In this document: positions 1 to 8,543 of the stretch, piece by piece
How the letters are laid out: each line of letters opens with the position of its first letter
How positions within the stretch are numbered: the stretch's first letter is position 1
Assembly (NCBI GenBank): GCA_964367685.1
Contig: CAYIYM010000012.1
Coordinates: forward strand, 1 to 63,360
Reading direction: 5' to 3'
DNA from: CAUPWF01 sp964367685
GTDB lineage: Bacteria; Bacillota; Clostridia; Lachnospirales; Lachnospiraceae
Length of the DNA: 63,360 nt
Notes under the pieces: generated by a model
The model's input: the letters and a program-made list of their open reading frames with translations, nothing else
The model's database searches: none
What the model was told of the DNA's origin: nothing
Translations under genes and position numbers: made by a program

Positions 1-53
1 AGGGATGTTGCGAAATAGATGAGTAATCATCTATTTCCTGCATCTCCTTTTTT
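1..53 (+). terminator. Intrinsic terminator of a gene outside the window
   Basis: An 11-bp perfect stem (12-22 with 27-37, loop GTAA) is extended outward by GATG (4-7) pairing with CATC (41-44) and AGG (1-3) pairing with CCT (46-48), with small bulges. A six-T tract follows at 48-53. The 5' base of the stem is cut by the window edge. A plus-strand gene probably ends here: stop codons fall inside the stem (TAG at 16-18, or TAA or TGA in the other frames), but the frame cannot be decided. Confidence 0.55.
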
Positions 54-214
54 ATGTAATAGGAAACTTCGTTTCCATTACACAAAACGCTTCGCGAGAA
101 TGCACACGAATTCGATATGTGGATGTCACATCGTGACCGAATTCGGCGCACAAAGTGTGCTTCTCCCTCAAGATTGAGGGGCAGGGGTGTTGAAGTGTCG
201 AAGACACTTTGTTC
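54..214 (+). repeat. 161-bp dispersed hairpin-chain repeat, left copy
   Basis: This stretch is identical base for base to 63145-63305, in the same orientation. It is a string of short inverted repeats: GGAAAC/GTTTCC with loop TTC (62-76), CGC/GCG with loop TTC (88-96), CGAATTCG at 107-114 and again at 138-145, GCACA/TGTGC with loop AAG (148-160), CCCTCA/TGAGGG with loop AGAT (165-180), and AAGTGTC/GACACTT with loop GAA (193-209). A short minus-strand ORF that runs through it is a by-product. The repeat begins directly after a T6 tract. There are no terminal inverted repeats and no obvious target duplication. Confidence 0.9.
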
Positions 215-221
215 TCTAAAG

Positions 222-243
222 TAAGTGAGCTATTGCTCACTTA
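222..243. other. Hairpin beside the left repeat copy
   Basis: TAAGTGAGC (222-230) pairs perfectly with GCTCACTTA (235-243) across a four-base loop. It is absent from the right repeat copy, so it is not part of the shared element. Read on the minus strand it lies downstream of the M20 peptidase gene and could be a weak 3' end signal, but it lacks a proper T-tract. Confidence 0.5.
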
Positions 244-287
244 ATAATAATTAGTTGGTTTTGCAATAGCCCTTCGTATGAAAGTAT

Positions 288-1724
288 TTAATTTTCACGT
301 AAAAAACGAACATAGAATTCCACTGTTTTCATTAAGGTGGCAATAGGAATTCGTTCATCGTGTCCATGGATCATTCCTCGCTCTTCTTTTGATAATTTCA
401 TGGCTGAGAATCGGTATACGCGGTCTGTAATACGGCAATAATGTCTAGAATCGCTACAAGCCATCATAAGATATGGGGCAACTATAGCATCAGGCCAGGT
501 ATTGTGAATTACAGAAGATAGAAGTTTCCATTCGTCGCAAGTGGTATCAGAAGTAAGGGATGGATTCATTCCATTTACTATTTTAATTTTGATACTAGGA
601 TTGTCGATGACCTTGTTGAGGTAAGCGACTGCACTTTCGATGGTGTGGGAGCCTAGTAATCGTAGGTTGGCACCTGCAGTAACGGTAGGAGAAAGTACAT
701 TATAAGCATTACTTCCTTGCATCTTAGTAACAGCACAAGTCGTGCGAATCATAGCATTTAACTCCCCGCCGGACTTTTTACACATAAGTGCAAGGAGTGG
801 TTTGAAACACCATAGGTTGGAGAAAATAAGACGATAAATAAAATTACTATGTCGCCCTAGAGTGTCAAACATTTCTAGTACCGGACGTGTGAACTCAACT
901 GGAAATGGATGAGATTCTATTTTTGTGATTGCTTCTGCCATTTCACCTAGAGTGGTGTGTACAGGCGGTGTGGATGTATGTCCCCCTTTTCCTGTTAATT
1001 CGAAATCAAGATTTAACCCACCTTTTTCTCCGATTCCTATTAATGCACATTCTCCAGGAACACCAGGAAACGCATTTTCTACAACAGCACCTCCCTCGTC
1101 AAGAACTAGAGCTGGTTTGACACCACGTTTGGCAAGAGTGTCTACAATGGCGGGGCATGAGGTTCCAAATACTTCTTCGTCTCCGGCAAAAGATAGGTAA
1201 ATGTCTTGTTTCGGTGTGAAGTTTTGTTCTAGCAGATATTCGGTGGCTTCTAGGATACTGCAAAATGTTCCTTTTGTATCGAGGGTTCCGCGTCCCCAAA
1301 TTATATCATCTTCAATAATACCTTCGAAAGCTGGCTTGCTCCAAAGTTCTTCTTCCACAGGAACTACATCATAATGAGACATACAAACAATAGGTTTATC
1401 CGAAGAAGATCCCTTTAATTTGTATAGAAGTCCTGTTTCTCCAATTTTTTCACGGCTACAATATTTGTGAACGCAAGGATAACGCTCTTCGATCAATCGA
1501 TAAAGTTTTTCGTATTCGGATTGGTCAATAAGTGTAGGATCGTTGTATGAGATTGTTTTACAGCGAATTAAATCCACCATATTGGTTACGATTTTATTTT
1601 GATTTAATTGAATAGAATCCTCTATTGCAGGCTTCGTTTTGTGTGGTACAAATTGCAGAGTACGGATTAACATAACAGAAAAACCTAGGATAAGAATTGC
1701 TAAAATAAGGATAAGAAATTCCAT
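288..1724 (-). CDS. Membrane-anchored M20-family metallopeptidase
   Basis: This 478-aa zinc-dependent hydrolase belongs to the M20/M25/M40 group, which cleaves dipeptides, N-acyl amino acids and similar amides. One hydrophobic segment (about residues 3-22) predicts a membrane anchor. The first metal motif SHYDVVP carries H117 and D119. The bridging Asp is in GRGTLDTKG (D149), the catalytic Glu pair is in GDEEV (183-184), and a late SDSRHY supplies the last His. It is the third gene of a minus-strand operon, starting 3 bp after the stop of the preceding membrane protein gene, with AAAGGAG upstream. Coupling to two membrane proteins suggests it processes what they transport. The substrate is not visible from sequence. 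Confidence 0.88.
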   Translation of the reverse strand: MEFLILILAILILGFSVMLIRTLQFVPHKTKPAIEDSIQLNQNKIVTNMVDLIRCKTISYNDPTLIDQSEYEKLYRLIEERYPCVHKYCSREKIGETGLLYKLKGSSSDKPIVCMSHYDVVPVEEELWSKPAFEGIIEDDIIWGRGTLDTKGTFCSILEATEYLLEQNFTPKQDIYLSFAGDEEVFGTSCPAIVDTLAKRGVKPALVLDEGGAVVENAFPGVPGECALIGIGEKGGLNLDFELTGKGGHTSTPPVHTTLGEMAEAITKIESHPFPVEFTRPVLEMFDTLGRHSNFIYRLIFSNLWCFKPLLALMCKKSGGELNAMIRTTCAVTKMQGSNAYNVLSPTVTAGANLRLLGSHTIESAVAYLNKVIDNPSIKIKIVNGMNPSLTSDTTCDEWKLLSSVIHNTWPDAIVAPYLMMACSDSRHYCRITDRVYRFSAMKLSKEERGMIHGHDERIPIATLMKTVEFYVRFLREN

Positions 1725-1727
1725 AAA

Positions 1728-2402
1728 CTATAAGACTCCTTTCTTATAGAGGATCCTTGCAACTCCGATTGCAATTAAAGAACCAACAGGAACCAGAATA
1801 CCAACAGAGCTTGCTAAGGAAGGAATGAGCAAGAAGAGTACCACCATGAAAGTGAGTGGAGCTACACTGATTTTCCAGTTTTTACTTACATAGACAACCG
1901 CCAAACCGCCAAAAAGAGACGGCAAAATGTTATCAAATGCAGGCTTTAGTAAAGGCGAATTAAAGACAGGCTCTAATTGTGCAAACAAAAGAACGCCTAA
2001 GGCAATGATAATTGTTGTTACGATAGAAGAAGTTGCAATTGCAATAGTTGAAACCAACTCTCCTTCATCTGTACCAGGTTTGGTTTTCGTTGCTTCCATA
2101 GCGTTTAATGCACTAGGAACTTTGAGACCTGTAACATTTCCAGTAACGAATCCAAGGAAGGAACCGCCTGTTCCAAGCATGGGAACGTAAGTGAATACCT
2201 CGATTAGTCCGACAGTCCAGAAGATAGGAGCTACACCGAGGAGTCCAGTGATGACCGGTGCAAATCCAGGCCAGCTATCATAGTAGATGCAAATGGCAAT
2301 TGGAATGGCTAAGATGAGTAGGCCGGCAGTCCACATCCAGATAATACCGTATTTATAGGTTGCATCGTTGTAATTCATTGATGTATTTATTTTTTTTGAC
2401 AT
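1728..2402 (-). CDS. Polytopic membrane protein, partner of the DUF5058-like protein
   Basis: This 224-aa integral membrane protein has about six hydrophobic segments and a short charged N-terminus. Glycine-rich stretches (for example LGTGGSFLGFVTGNVTG) lie between membrane segments, as in transporters. AAAGGA lies 6-7 nt before the ATG. It sits 13 bp after the DUF5058-like gene and 3 bp before the M20 peptidase, so the three are surely co-transcribed. I do not recognise a characterised family. A two-component transporter with the upstream gene is an inference from pairing, similar size and shared hydrophobicity. Confidence 0.8.
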   Translation of the reverse strand: MSKKINTSMNYNDATYKYGIIWMWTAGLLILAIPIAICIYYDSWPGFAPVITGLLGVAPIFWTVGLIEVFTYVPMLGTGGSFLGFVTGNVTGLKVPSALNAMEATKTKPGTDEGELVSTIAIATSSIVTTIIIALGVLLFAQLEPVFNSPLLKPAFDNILPSLFGGLAVVYVSKNWKISVAPLTFMVVLFLLIPSLASSVGILVPVGSLIAIGVARILYKKGVL

Positions 2403-2415
2403 ATTATTATCCTTT

Positions 2416-3135
2416 CTATACTAAAAGTGGTGTGATTAAAATTGCAAAAATCATAGAACCGATCATGCTAAAAGGGAGTGCATAGTTCTCAAGCCACTTT
2501 AGATTTCTTTTTTTGATTAAAAATCCGCAGATAGCCATAAGAAATGCAGAAAATAGCAATACAAAGACTGGAATCCATCCTACAATACCATCACGAATTG
2601 TAGAAAAAACCATTCCTAAGAAGGCTGAAATCATTCCTAAGAACATTGCAGTAAGGAAAATTTCTCCCCACTTACTATCTTTTGACTTCAATGATACCAT
2701 TCCTTTTTGAATTCGTTTGTATAATATTGGTACATATAGTATACTAGGCAAGATACCAAGCGTCATAACCCATGCAATTGCAGAGTAAGTACGTGGATCA
2801 GTAATTAATTCTGAGAGAGAAGTAGAAAGAGCAGTTGCTGTTGAGGAAGCCGCAGGTAATTCATAGGTAATGGCTCCAATCACGCTGAGACGTATCCAAG
2901 GGAGTGGTAATCCCAAAAATTTAGCAAGTGTAACTACACCGAGTAAGATTGATACAGCAGGTGCTATGGTGAATAAACAAGTTGACACAATGACACCACG
3001 GATTTTCTTCATATCCATGCCAATGGTACGAGCTTGGTTATAAGCACGTACTAAGAAGAAAATAGATTGTGCAAGCACAAAAAGAATAATAATTACAGCT
3101 AGCAAATATAAAAAGTTGCTGTTTGGATTAAACAT
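2416..3135 (-). CDS. DUF5058-like membrane protein
   Basis: This 239-aa protein has about six membrane segments and resembles the DUF5058 family. The motif LGLPLPWIRLSVIGA and the following YELPAA are typical of what I remember of that family. The start chosen is MFNPNSN, because GGAGGG lies 7 nt upstream; an in-frame start five codons earlier has no such site. It is first in the three-gene minus-strand operon with a second small membrane protein and an M20 peptidase. The family has no established function. Uptake or export of a peptide-like substrate for the peptidase is inferred from context. Confidence 0.82.
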   Translation of the reverse strand: MFNPNSNFLYLLAVIIILFVLAQSIFFLVRAYNQARTIGMDMKKIRGVIVSTCLFTIAPAVSILLGVVTLAKFLGLPLPWIRLSVIGAITYELPAASSTATALSTSLSELITDPRTYSAIAWVMTLGILPSILYVPILYKRIQKGMVSLKSKDSKWGEIFLTAMFLGMISAFLGMVFSTIRDGIVGWIPVFVLLFSAFLMAICGFLIKKRNLKWLENYALPFSMIGSMIFAILITPLLV

Positions 3136-3230
3136 AAGTAATCCCTCCATTTCATGTTTTAATTACAATAGTATAGCATGAAAAGGTATAGAATATTAAA
3201 AAAAATTAAGAAAAAATTAGGAGATACAAA

Positions 3231-4565
3231 ATGAGTAAAGTGTTATCAGAACACAACATATTGTTGACCGCAAAGATTCCGAAGCTTATCGTGAAATTTG
3301 CGACCCCTGCATTGATTGCAATGTTAGTTTCGGGTGTGCAAGGGATGGTTGATGGAATGTTTGTTGGGAATGTAATTGGTCCAGAAGCAATGGCTAGCGT
3401 TAATATAGCCATTCCATTTTTACAATTGATTATAGGACTAAGTATGATTATTAGTATTGGTTCACAAAGTCATATTGGATTGATGCTGGGAATGGGTAAG
3501 GAACAAGAAGCTAAAGATACGTTTCAGACATTTTTACGCATCATTACCGTAATGGCAACAGGCATTATGCTTGCAGGTTCTTTCTTTTATGAGGAGATAG
3601 CTCGGATAGTAGGTGCAGATGCGCAACTACTTGAATATGTAAGTACTTATATTCGTACTCTTTCCGTATTTGCGATTCCAATGTGTATTATGTTTTACCT
3701 AGGATTTTTAAATCGAATTATTGGAAGACCAGAATTATATTTTTGGGCAACTGTAATAGGATTACTTGTAAATATTACTATGAATTATTTACTGATTGTG
3801 AAATTGGACCTTGGAATATTTGGTGCGGCTTGTGCAACGGGAATCTCATATACGGCTGGATTGTTGGCAGTTATAAAGTCAATGTTGGATAAAAAAAATG
3901 TGATTAATATTCGAAGTGGGAAATTTCTGAAAAGATGTATTGTACCTGTTTTTTTTAATGGGGCTTCGGAAGGCATTAATTCTATCTCCATTGCGCTAAC
4001 TATATATTTGTTTAATATGTCGCTTATGAAAATCGCTGGTGCAGGAGGTGTTGCGGCATTTACTGCAATCAATTATATTGGGAATTTTGGAATTCTTTTA
4101 TTGTTTGGAATTTCGGATGGTGTAGGACCGATTGTTAGTTATAACTACGGACATGGTGGAAAAGATCGTGTGAAACAAACGATGAAGATTGCTTACATCA
4201 TTAATTTGTTTTTTGGTATTCTTGTATTCTTGGTATTATTCTTTCTAGGTGGTGATACAGCAAGTTTGTTTATTAAAGAAAGTCCAGAAATTATTGAATT
4301 AGCGAGAGAGGGTGGAAAGATATACGGGTTGGCATTTTTTATGGCGGGCTTTAATATTTTGAACTCTGGATATTTCACATTTATAGGAAGAGGATTGGCA
4401 TCAGTCGTCATAGCTGCGAGTAGAGGACTTGTTTTCGTTAGTTTTGGAATTCTAGTATTTCCGCATATATTAGGAACGGCGGGGATTTGGATCAGTGTTC
4501 CGTTTGCAGAAATGTGTGCAATGCTTATAGGATTCTTCTTGTTGCATCGATTAAAAGAAAAATAA
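3231..4565 (+). CDS. MATE family efflux transporter
   Basis: This 444-aa protein has twelve predicted membrane segments in two homologous halves. The opening pattern (PKLIVKFATPALIAMLVSG, then VDGMFVGNVIG) is typical of MATE cation/drug antiporters of the NorM/MepA/DinF type. GGAG lies 8 nt upstream of the ATG. The gene is divergent from the DUF5058-like operon, with about 95 bp between the starts, and no regulator lies nearby. MATE proteins export cationic drugs or metabolites with Na+ or H+ counterflow; the substrate here cannot be read. Confidence 0.92.
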   Translation: MSKVLSEHNILLTAKIPKLIVKFATPALIAMLVSGVQGMVDGMFVGNVIGPEAMASVNIAIPFLQLIIGLSMIISIGSQSHIGLMLGMGKEQEAKDTFQTFLRIITVMATGIMLAGSFFYEEIARIVGADAQLLEYVSTYIRTLSVFAIPMCIMFYLGFLNRIIGRPELYFWATVIGLLVNITMNYLLIVKLDLGIFGAACATGISYTAGLLAVIKSMLDKKNVINIRSGKFLKRCIVPVFFNGASEGINSISIALTIYLFNMSLMKIAGAGGVAAFTAINYIGNFGILLLFGISDGVGPIVSYNYGHGGKDRVKQTMKIAYIINLFFGILVFLVLFFLGGDTASLFIKESPEIIELAREGGKIYGLAFFMAGFNILNSGYFTFIGRGLASVVIAASRGLVFVSFGILVFPHILGTAGIWISVPFAEMCAMLIGFFLLHRLKEK

Positions 4566-4587
4566 TAAAAATAAATAGATTATTTCA

Positions 4588-4621
4588 TATACACCTTGAC
4601 AATCGATTGTCAAGGTGTATA
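4588..4621. promoter_or_regulatory. 34-bp perfect palindrome, probable operator
   Basis: The arm TATACACCTTGACAATC (4588-4604) is followed directly by its exact reverse complement (4605-4621), with no spacer or mismatch. There is no T-tract after it, which argues against a terminator for the MATE gene. It contains the -35 box and the first four bases of the -10 box of the promoter for the ABC transporter genes. A dimeric or tetrameric repressor bound here would block RNA polymerase. The regulator is not encoded nearby. Confidence 0.75.
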
Positions 4622-4623
4622 CT
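4596..4623 (+). promoter_or_regulatory. Promoter of the ABC transporter operon
   Basis: TTGACA (4596-4601) and TATACT (4618-4623) are separated by 16 bp. This is close to the vegetative sigma consensus and would start transcription near 4630, leaving a leader of about 35 nt before the ATG at 4665. The promoter lies almost wholly inside the perfect palindrome. Confidence 0.65.
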
Positions 4624-4664
4624 TGTATTAAGGGATTAAGACAAGTGAAAGTGAGGATTAAGTC

Positions 4665-5372
4665 ATGAAATTAATTGTTGAGAATATTAAAAAGAATTTT
4701 AAAACGAAGGTAGTGCTAGATGGGGCTACATTTACATTTGAGCAAGGAAAGATATATGCACTTTTGGGAAAAAATGGAGCGGGAAAAACAACTTTGTTTA
4801 ATTGTATCAACGAAGATCTTGATGTTGATGGAGGTAATGTACAAATTGAAAAAGATGGAAAGGTAAGGAGTGTAAATTACGAGGATATTGGATATGTACT
4901 ATCAACTCCGGTAGTGCCTGAGTTTTTCACTGCCAGAGAATTTATTAAATTTTTTATTGATATTAATAAACAGAAGGCAGGTACGTTGAAAACAGTAGAT
5001 CAATATTTAGATTTTGTAAATATTGACCTAGGGGATCGTGATAAATTATTGAAAGACTTTTCCCATGGTATGAAGAACAAAATGCAAATGCTTGTAAATT
5101 TTATTGCATCGCCAAGTGTTCTTTTGTTGGATGAGCCACTTACTTCTTTTGACGTAGTTGTGGCAGATGAAATGAAAGATATTTTGCGAGCTATGAAGGA
5201 GGAAAAGATTATAATTTTATCTACGCATATTATGGAGTTAGCACTTGATCTGTGTGATGAAATTGTGATTCTCAATGAAGGAGTATTGGCAGAGGTGGAC
5301 AAGGAGAACTTAGATACCACTGAATTTAAGGATAAGATTATTGCCATACTAAAGGGTGAAGCAAATGTTTAG
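4665..5372 (+). CDS. ABC transporter ATP-binding protein
   Basis: This 235-aa nucleotide-binding subunit has Walker A GKNGAGKTT (about 35-43), a degenerate signature SHGMKNKM (about 129-136), Walker B VLLLDEP (about 147-153) and H-loop STHIM. It has the size and layout of the subunits that serve ABC-2-type exporters. It overlaps the next gene, a large membrane protein, by 8 bp, so the two form one transporter. Expression is probably controlled through the palindromic operator just upstream. The degenerate signature (no LSGGQ) is common in this subgroup. The substrate is unknown. Confidence 0.9.
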   Translation: MKLIVENIKKNFKTKVVLDGATFTFEQGKIYALLGKNGAGKTTLFNCINEDLDVDGGNVQIEKDGKVRSVNYEDIGYVLSTPVVPEFFTAREFIKFFIDINKQKAGTLKTVDQYLDFVNIDLGDRDKLLKDFSHGMKNKMQMLVNFIASPSVLLLDEPLTSFDVVVADEMKDILRAMKEEKIIILSTHIMELALDLCDEIVILNEGVLAEVDKENLDTTEFKDKIIAILKGEANV

Positions 5373-6963
5373 TACATTTTTGATTTTATTTCGAATACGC
5401 ATGACTTATACTGCTAATAATATTATTTATTTTTTACAGAATTTTCCGTTAGTGGGGAAACATATCTCCAATCATTGGTACAAAGACCCTACAGTTAAAC
5501 AAGTCGTAAGTGTAATCAGTGTATTGATAGAGATTGGGAAAATATTTCTTGGAAAGGTACTATATCTTTGGATACTATATGGAATTTTATCCTTCTTGCC
5601 AATAGGAATGAATCAGGGCGATGAAATCGCTTCGCTATATTATCTAACTGGTTTTATATTTGCATCTATCATAGGAGCTTGGGTCAATAACTATATATTA
5701 GAAGGAAAGAAATACGAATATTATAGTATTATTTTGATGAGAATGGATGCAAGAAAAGCAACCTTAGCGAATCTGATTTACTTTAATTGTGCAGGAATTA
5801 TTGGTTTTTTCGTTGTGTTATCTGGATTTAATCTATTATTAAATATATCGTGGTGGATTATTTGTCTGTTACCATTTTTTGTAACAGAAGTAAAGATTGT
5901 GGGACAGGCGTTGAAAATACACGTATTGAAAAGAAATAATCGAAATAACATGCAAAAGCGAGGCATTCGAGAAATCATAGAATCTTTGCTAATTGTGTGT
6001 ATAGCAGGTGTATTCCTTTATTTTGAATTATTTGTTACAGAAAAAATATTCTTGATTTGTGTGATTCTCTTATTGATACCAACATTTTTTGCAGTGCGAT
6101 ACTTAATGACATATGAAGATTATCTGAAATTGTATAAAAGTATCTTCACAGAAGATACGATTCAGTTATTCAATACGAAAAAAGCAGGAACAGAGATACA
6201 AAAAAAGAACTTATTAAAGAGTATTGATACCAAATCAATTATTGATCATAATAAGGTAGGATTTGCATATTTAAACGAAGTATTTATGAAAAGACATCGG
6301 AAATTATTGTATCGATCAACTAAAATTGCGGCTAGTTTGCAGTTGGCAATTGTATTGATTATTACTATTGTATTAATTATTACTCCAGAATTGAAAGAGC
6401 CTATTAATGAGGGGATTCCCTTTGTACTTCCCTTTTTTACTTTTATAATGTATACAACGAATCGTGGTCAGATCGTAGTGAAGGCAATGTTTAATCACTG
6501 TGATTGTCAGATGTTACATTATCGATTTTATCGTGAGCCGCAAGCGATTTTAGGGCTTTTTAAACAACGCTTAAAATCAGTGATTTTGGTAGATTTAGTA
6601 CAAGCTGTAGTACTTGCAATTGGAATACCATTCTTGCTGTGGATGTCGGGGGGAACAGATCGACCAATGGAATATGTTTTTTTGTTTCTTTCGATAGTGG
6701 CAATGTCCATATTTTTCTCGGTACATAACTTAGTGATTTACTATGTTTTGCAACCCTTTAACGAGCATGCAGAAATAAAGAATCCAATATATATGGTAGT
6801 TAATGTAATCACATACCTAGCGTGTTATCAATTTATTATTTTTGATCGAGTTATTAAGGCGGAAGTATTTGGAATAATGTTTCTTGCATTTAGTGTTACC
6901 TATATTATTGTGGCTTGTATTCTTGCATATAAATTAGCTCCTAAAACATTTAAAAATAGATAA
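5365..6963 (+). CDS. ABC transporter permease, large membrane subunit
   Basis: This 532-aa protein has about ten to twelve hydrophobic segments and a charged central region (about 240-310). The ATG at 5365 is preferred over an in-frame GTG at 5356 because AAGGG lies 8 nt before it. The start overlaps the end of the ATPase gene, indicating translational coupling. It does not match a family I can name with confidence. The function as the membrane half of the ATPase rests on the overlap and topology. No terminator is evident after it. Confidence 0.8.
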   Translation: MFSTFLILFRIRMTYTANNIIYFLQNFPLVGKHISNHWYKDPTVKQVVSVISVLIEIGKIFLGKVLYLWILYGILSFLPIGMNQGDEIASLYYLTGFIFASIIGAWVNNYILEGKKYEYYSIILMRMDARKATLANLIYFNCAGIIGFFVVLSGFNLLLNISWWIICLLPFFVTEVKIVGQALKIHVLKRNNRNNMQKRGIREIIESLLIVCIAGVFLYFELFVTEKIFLICVILLLIPTFFAVRYLMTYEDYLKLYKSIFTEDTIQLFNTKKAGTEIQKKNLLKSIDTKSIIDHNKVGFAYLNEVFMKRHRKLLYRSTKIAASLQLAIVLIITIVLIITPELKEPINEGIPFVLPFFTFIMYTTNRGQIVVKAMFNHCDCQMLHYRFYREPQAILGLFKQRLKSVILVDLVQAVVLAIGIPFLLWMSGGTDRPMEYVFLFLSIVAMSIFFSVHNLVIYYVLQPFNEHAEIKNPIYMVVNVITYLACYQFIIFDRVIKAEVFGIMFLAFSVTYIIVACILAYKLAPKTFKNR

Positions 6964-7058
6964 GTATATTGATTAAATAAGTGATTGATGATAGTGTATA
7001 ATTAGTATAGTAAGAAAATGAGAGATATGGAAACTGGAGAAAATGGAAGGTGGAGAAA

Positions 7059-7538
7059 ATGATTAGAAATGCCGTGTTAGAAGATATGAAAGAAATTAGA
7101 GAGGTTTTTGATTGTGCCAAGGAATATATGGATGCAACAGGAAACACAACTCAGTGGGCAGTCGGACATCCACCTACATCTGTACTAGAAGATGATATTG
7201 AAAAAGATGCTCTTTATGTACTAGAAGATGAAGAGGGAATCTGTGGCGTGTTTATGTTTCGAATAGATGAAGATCCTTGTTATAAAAAGATTGAAGGTGA
7301 ATGGAGAAATGATGAAACCTATGGTGTGATTCATAGAGTGGCGGCAAATGGGCGCAAAAAGGGCATCTTCAAGAAGTGTGTAGAATTCTGTAAACCTAAA
7401 TGCAAGAATCTTCGAATCGATACACATAAAGATAATGAAACCATGAAATATGCAATTCAAAAAGCAGGATTTGAATATTGTGGCGTAGTGTATATGGAAG
7501 ATGGATCCCCACGATTTGCATACCATATGGTTCAATAA
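7059..7538 (+). CDS. GNAT family N-acetyltransferase
   Basis: This 159-aa acetyltransferase has the GNAT core: an N-terminal IRNAVLEDMKEIREVFD helix start, a central VIHRVAANG strand with the following GIFKKCVEFCK acetyl-CoA-binding helix, and the late AIQKAGFEYCGVVY motif. The ATG at 7059 is preferred to the GTG three codons earlier, because the AAGGTGGAG Shine-Dalgarno sequence overlaps that GTG. The substrate is unknown. It converges on the LysR gene and the two stops overlap by 7 bp (7532-7538), with no terminator space between them. Confidence 0.85.
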   Translation: MIRNAVLEDMKEIREVFDCAKEYMDATGNTTQWAVGHPPTSVLEDDIEKDALYVLEDEEGICGVFMFRIDEDPCYKKIEGEWRNDETYGVIHRVAANGRKKGIFKKCVEFCKPKCKNLRIDTHKDNETMKYAIQKAGFEYCGVVYMEDGSPRFAYHMVQ

Positions 7539-8383
7539 GATTCTAACAAAGCAATATATTTTTGGGCGGAGGAATTTTTTAAACAAACATAATTGAATTC
7601 ATGGTATAGATCAAGTTCAGGTACATTAAAGGTAGCTAAATTAGGGTCACTGTTAGCAATGGATTCGTATACAAAGGAAATGCATCCCGATTCGAGGGTG
7701 CATTTTTTTATGATTTCAAAACTACTAATAAAAGATTTTTCTGCAAATGACTCAATGGTATAATTGTGTTCGGATAGACGACGTTCAAAGGCGGCGCGAG
7801 TTCCTGAGCCAGTCTCACGTAGAAGCACAGATTCATGGAAGATAGCATCAAGAGGTATAGATTGATTTGCAAAGGGGTGATTCTGATGGCAGATACCAAT
7901 GAATTTCTCTTTTTTTAGTAACTTACATTCATATAGGCTTTTATTATAGAATCCTTCGATTAAGGCTATGTCTATTTCTAGGTTATGTAGTTTGGCAAGA
8001 AGTGATTGAGTATTTTCTATTACTAGAGAAATTTGTATTTGGGATTCTTTCATAATATGACTTATTTTATAAGGGAGAATATAATCTCCGATGGTCTTAG
8101 TAGCACCGATATTTAATGTGTGTTTTTCTGGTATTGCTATTGTTTTTCGAAAATGTAACTCGTTGTAAAGTGCTGATTTCACATGATTTTCCAATGCGTC
8201 AGCAAAGAGTGTTTTGGATAACTTTCTGTTGGTATAATTAAAAAGCTTAGTTTCATATTCTGCTTCAAGAAAACGGATGTGTTGAGAAACAGCCGGTTGG
8301 GTAATATTTAGTGCAGTCGCAGTGTCGTGGTAGTTCATTAAGTCGCAAAGTTTTAAAAATGTATGAATACGATAATCAAGCAT
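7532..8383 (-). CDS. LysR-type regulator of the adjacent YeiH-like gene
   Basis: This 283-aa regulator has an N-terminal winged helix-turn-helix (about 2-60, with ALNITQPAVSQHIRFLEAEY) and a substrate-binding-like effector domain. It is transcribed divergently from a YeiH-family exporter gene. This pairing recurs in many bacteria and implies that the LysR protein activates the exporter in response to a small anion. The 160-bp intergenic region carries three GATAAT-type inverted repeats that are good candidate binding sites. AAAGGA lies 6 nt before the ATG. Confidence 0.9.
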   Translation of the reverse strand: MLDYRIHTFLKLCDLMNYHDTATALNITQPAVSQHIRFLEAEYETKLFNYTNRKLSKTLFADALENHVKSALYNELHFRKTIAIPEKHTLNIGATKTIGDYILPYKISHIMKESQIQISLVIENTQSLLAKLHNLEIDIALIEGFYNKSLYECKLLKKEKFIGICHQNHPFANQSIPLDAIFHESVLLRETGSGTRAAFERRLSEHNYTIESFAEKSFISSFEIIKKCTLESGCISFVYESIANSDPNLATFNVPELDLYHEFNYVCLKNSSAQKYIALLESY

Positions 8384-8408
8384 AGGAATTCCTTTCTGAA
8401 TGAATACT

Positions 8409-8471
8409 GATAATAAAAAATTATCAAATGATAATAAATGATTATTTTATTTTATCATGAAATGATGATAA
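8409..8471. promoter_or_regulatory. Cluster of GATAA/TTATC inverted repeats (LysR sites)
   Basis: Three dyads lie between the divergent LysR and YeiH genes: GATAAT-N5-ATTATC (8409-8425), ATTATC-N4-GATAAT (8420-8435) and TTATCAT-N6-ATGATAA (8452-8471). The first two share an arm. The arrangement fits the multiple sites LysR proteins use at divergent promoters. The region is very AT-rich, so part of this could be chance. Confidence 0.45.
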
Positions 8472-8543
8472 AGTAAAAGTAATGAATAAAGTAATGCAAA
8501 TAATTCAATAATTGAATAGTTTGTAAAGAGAAAAGGAGTATAT

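Noticed and set aside
52..240. 62-aa minus-strand ORF at the left end
   Set aside because: It lies across the non-coding hairpin repeat; most of the same frame recurs in the right copy, there is no ribosome site, and the product has no protein-like pattern.
4588..4621. Palindrome as a terminator for the MATE gene
   Set aside because: No T-tract on the plus strand, and it holds a consensus promoter facing the ABC genes.
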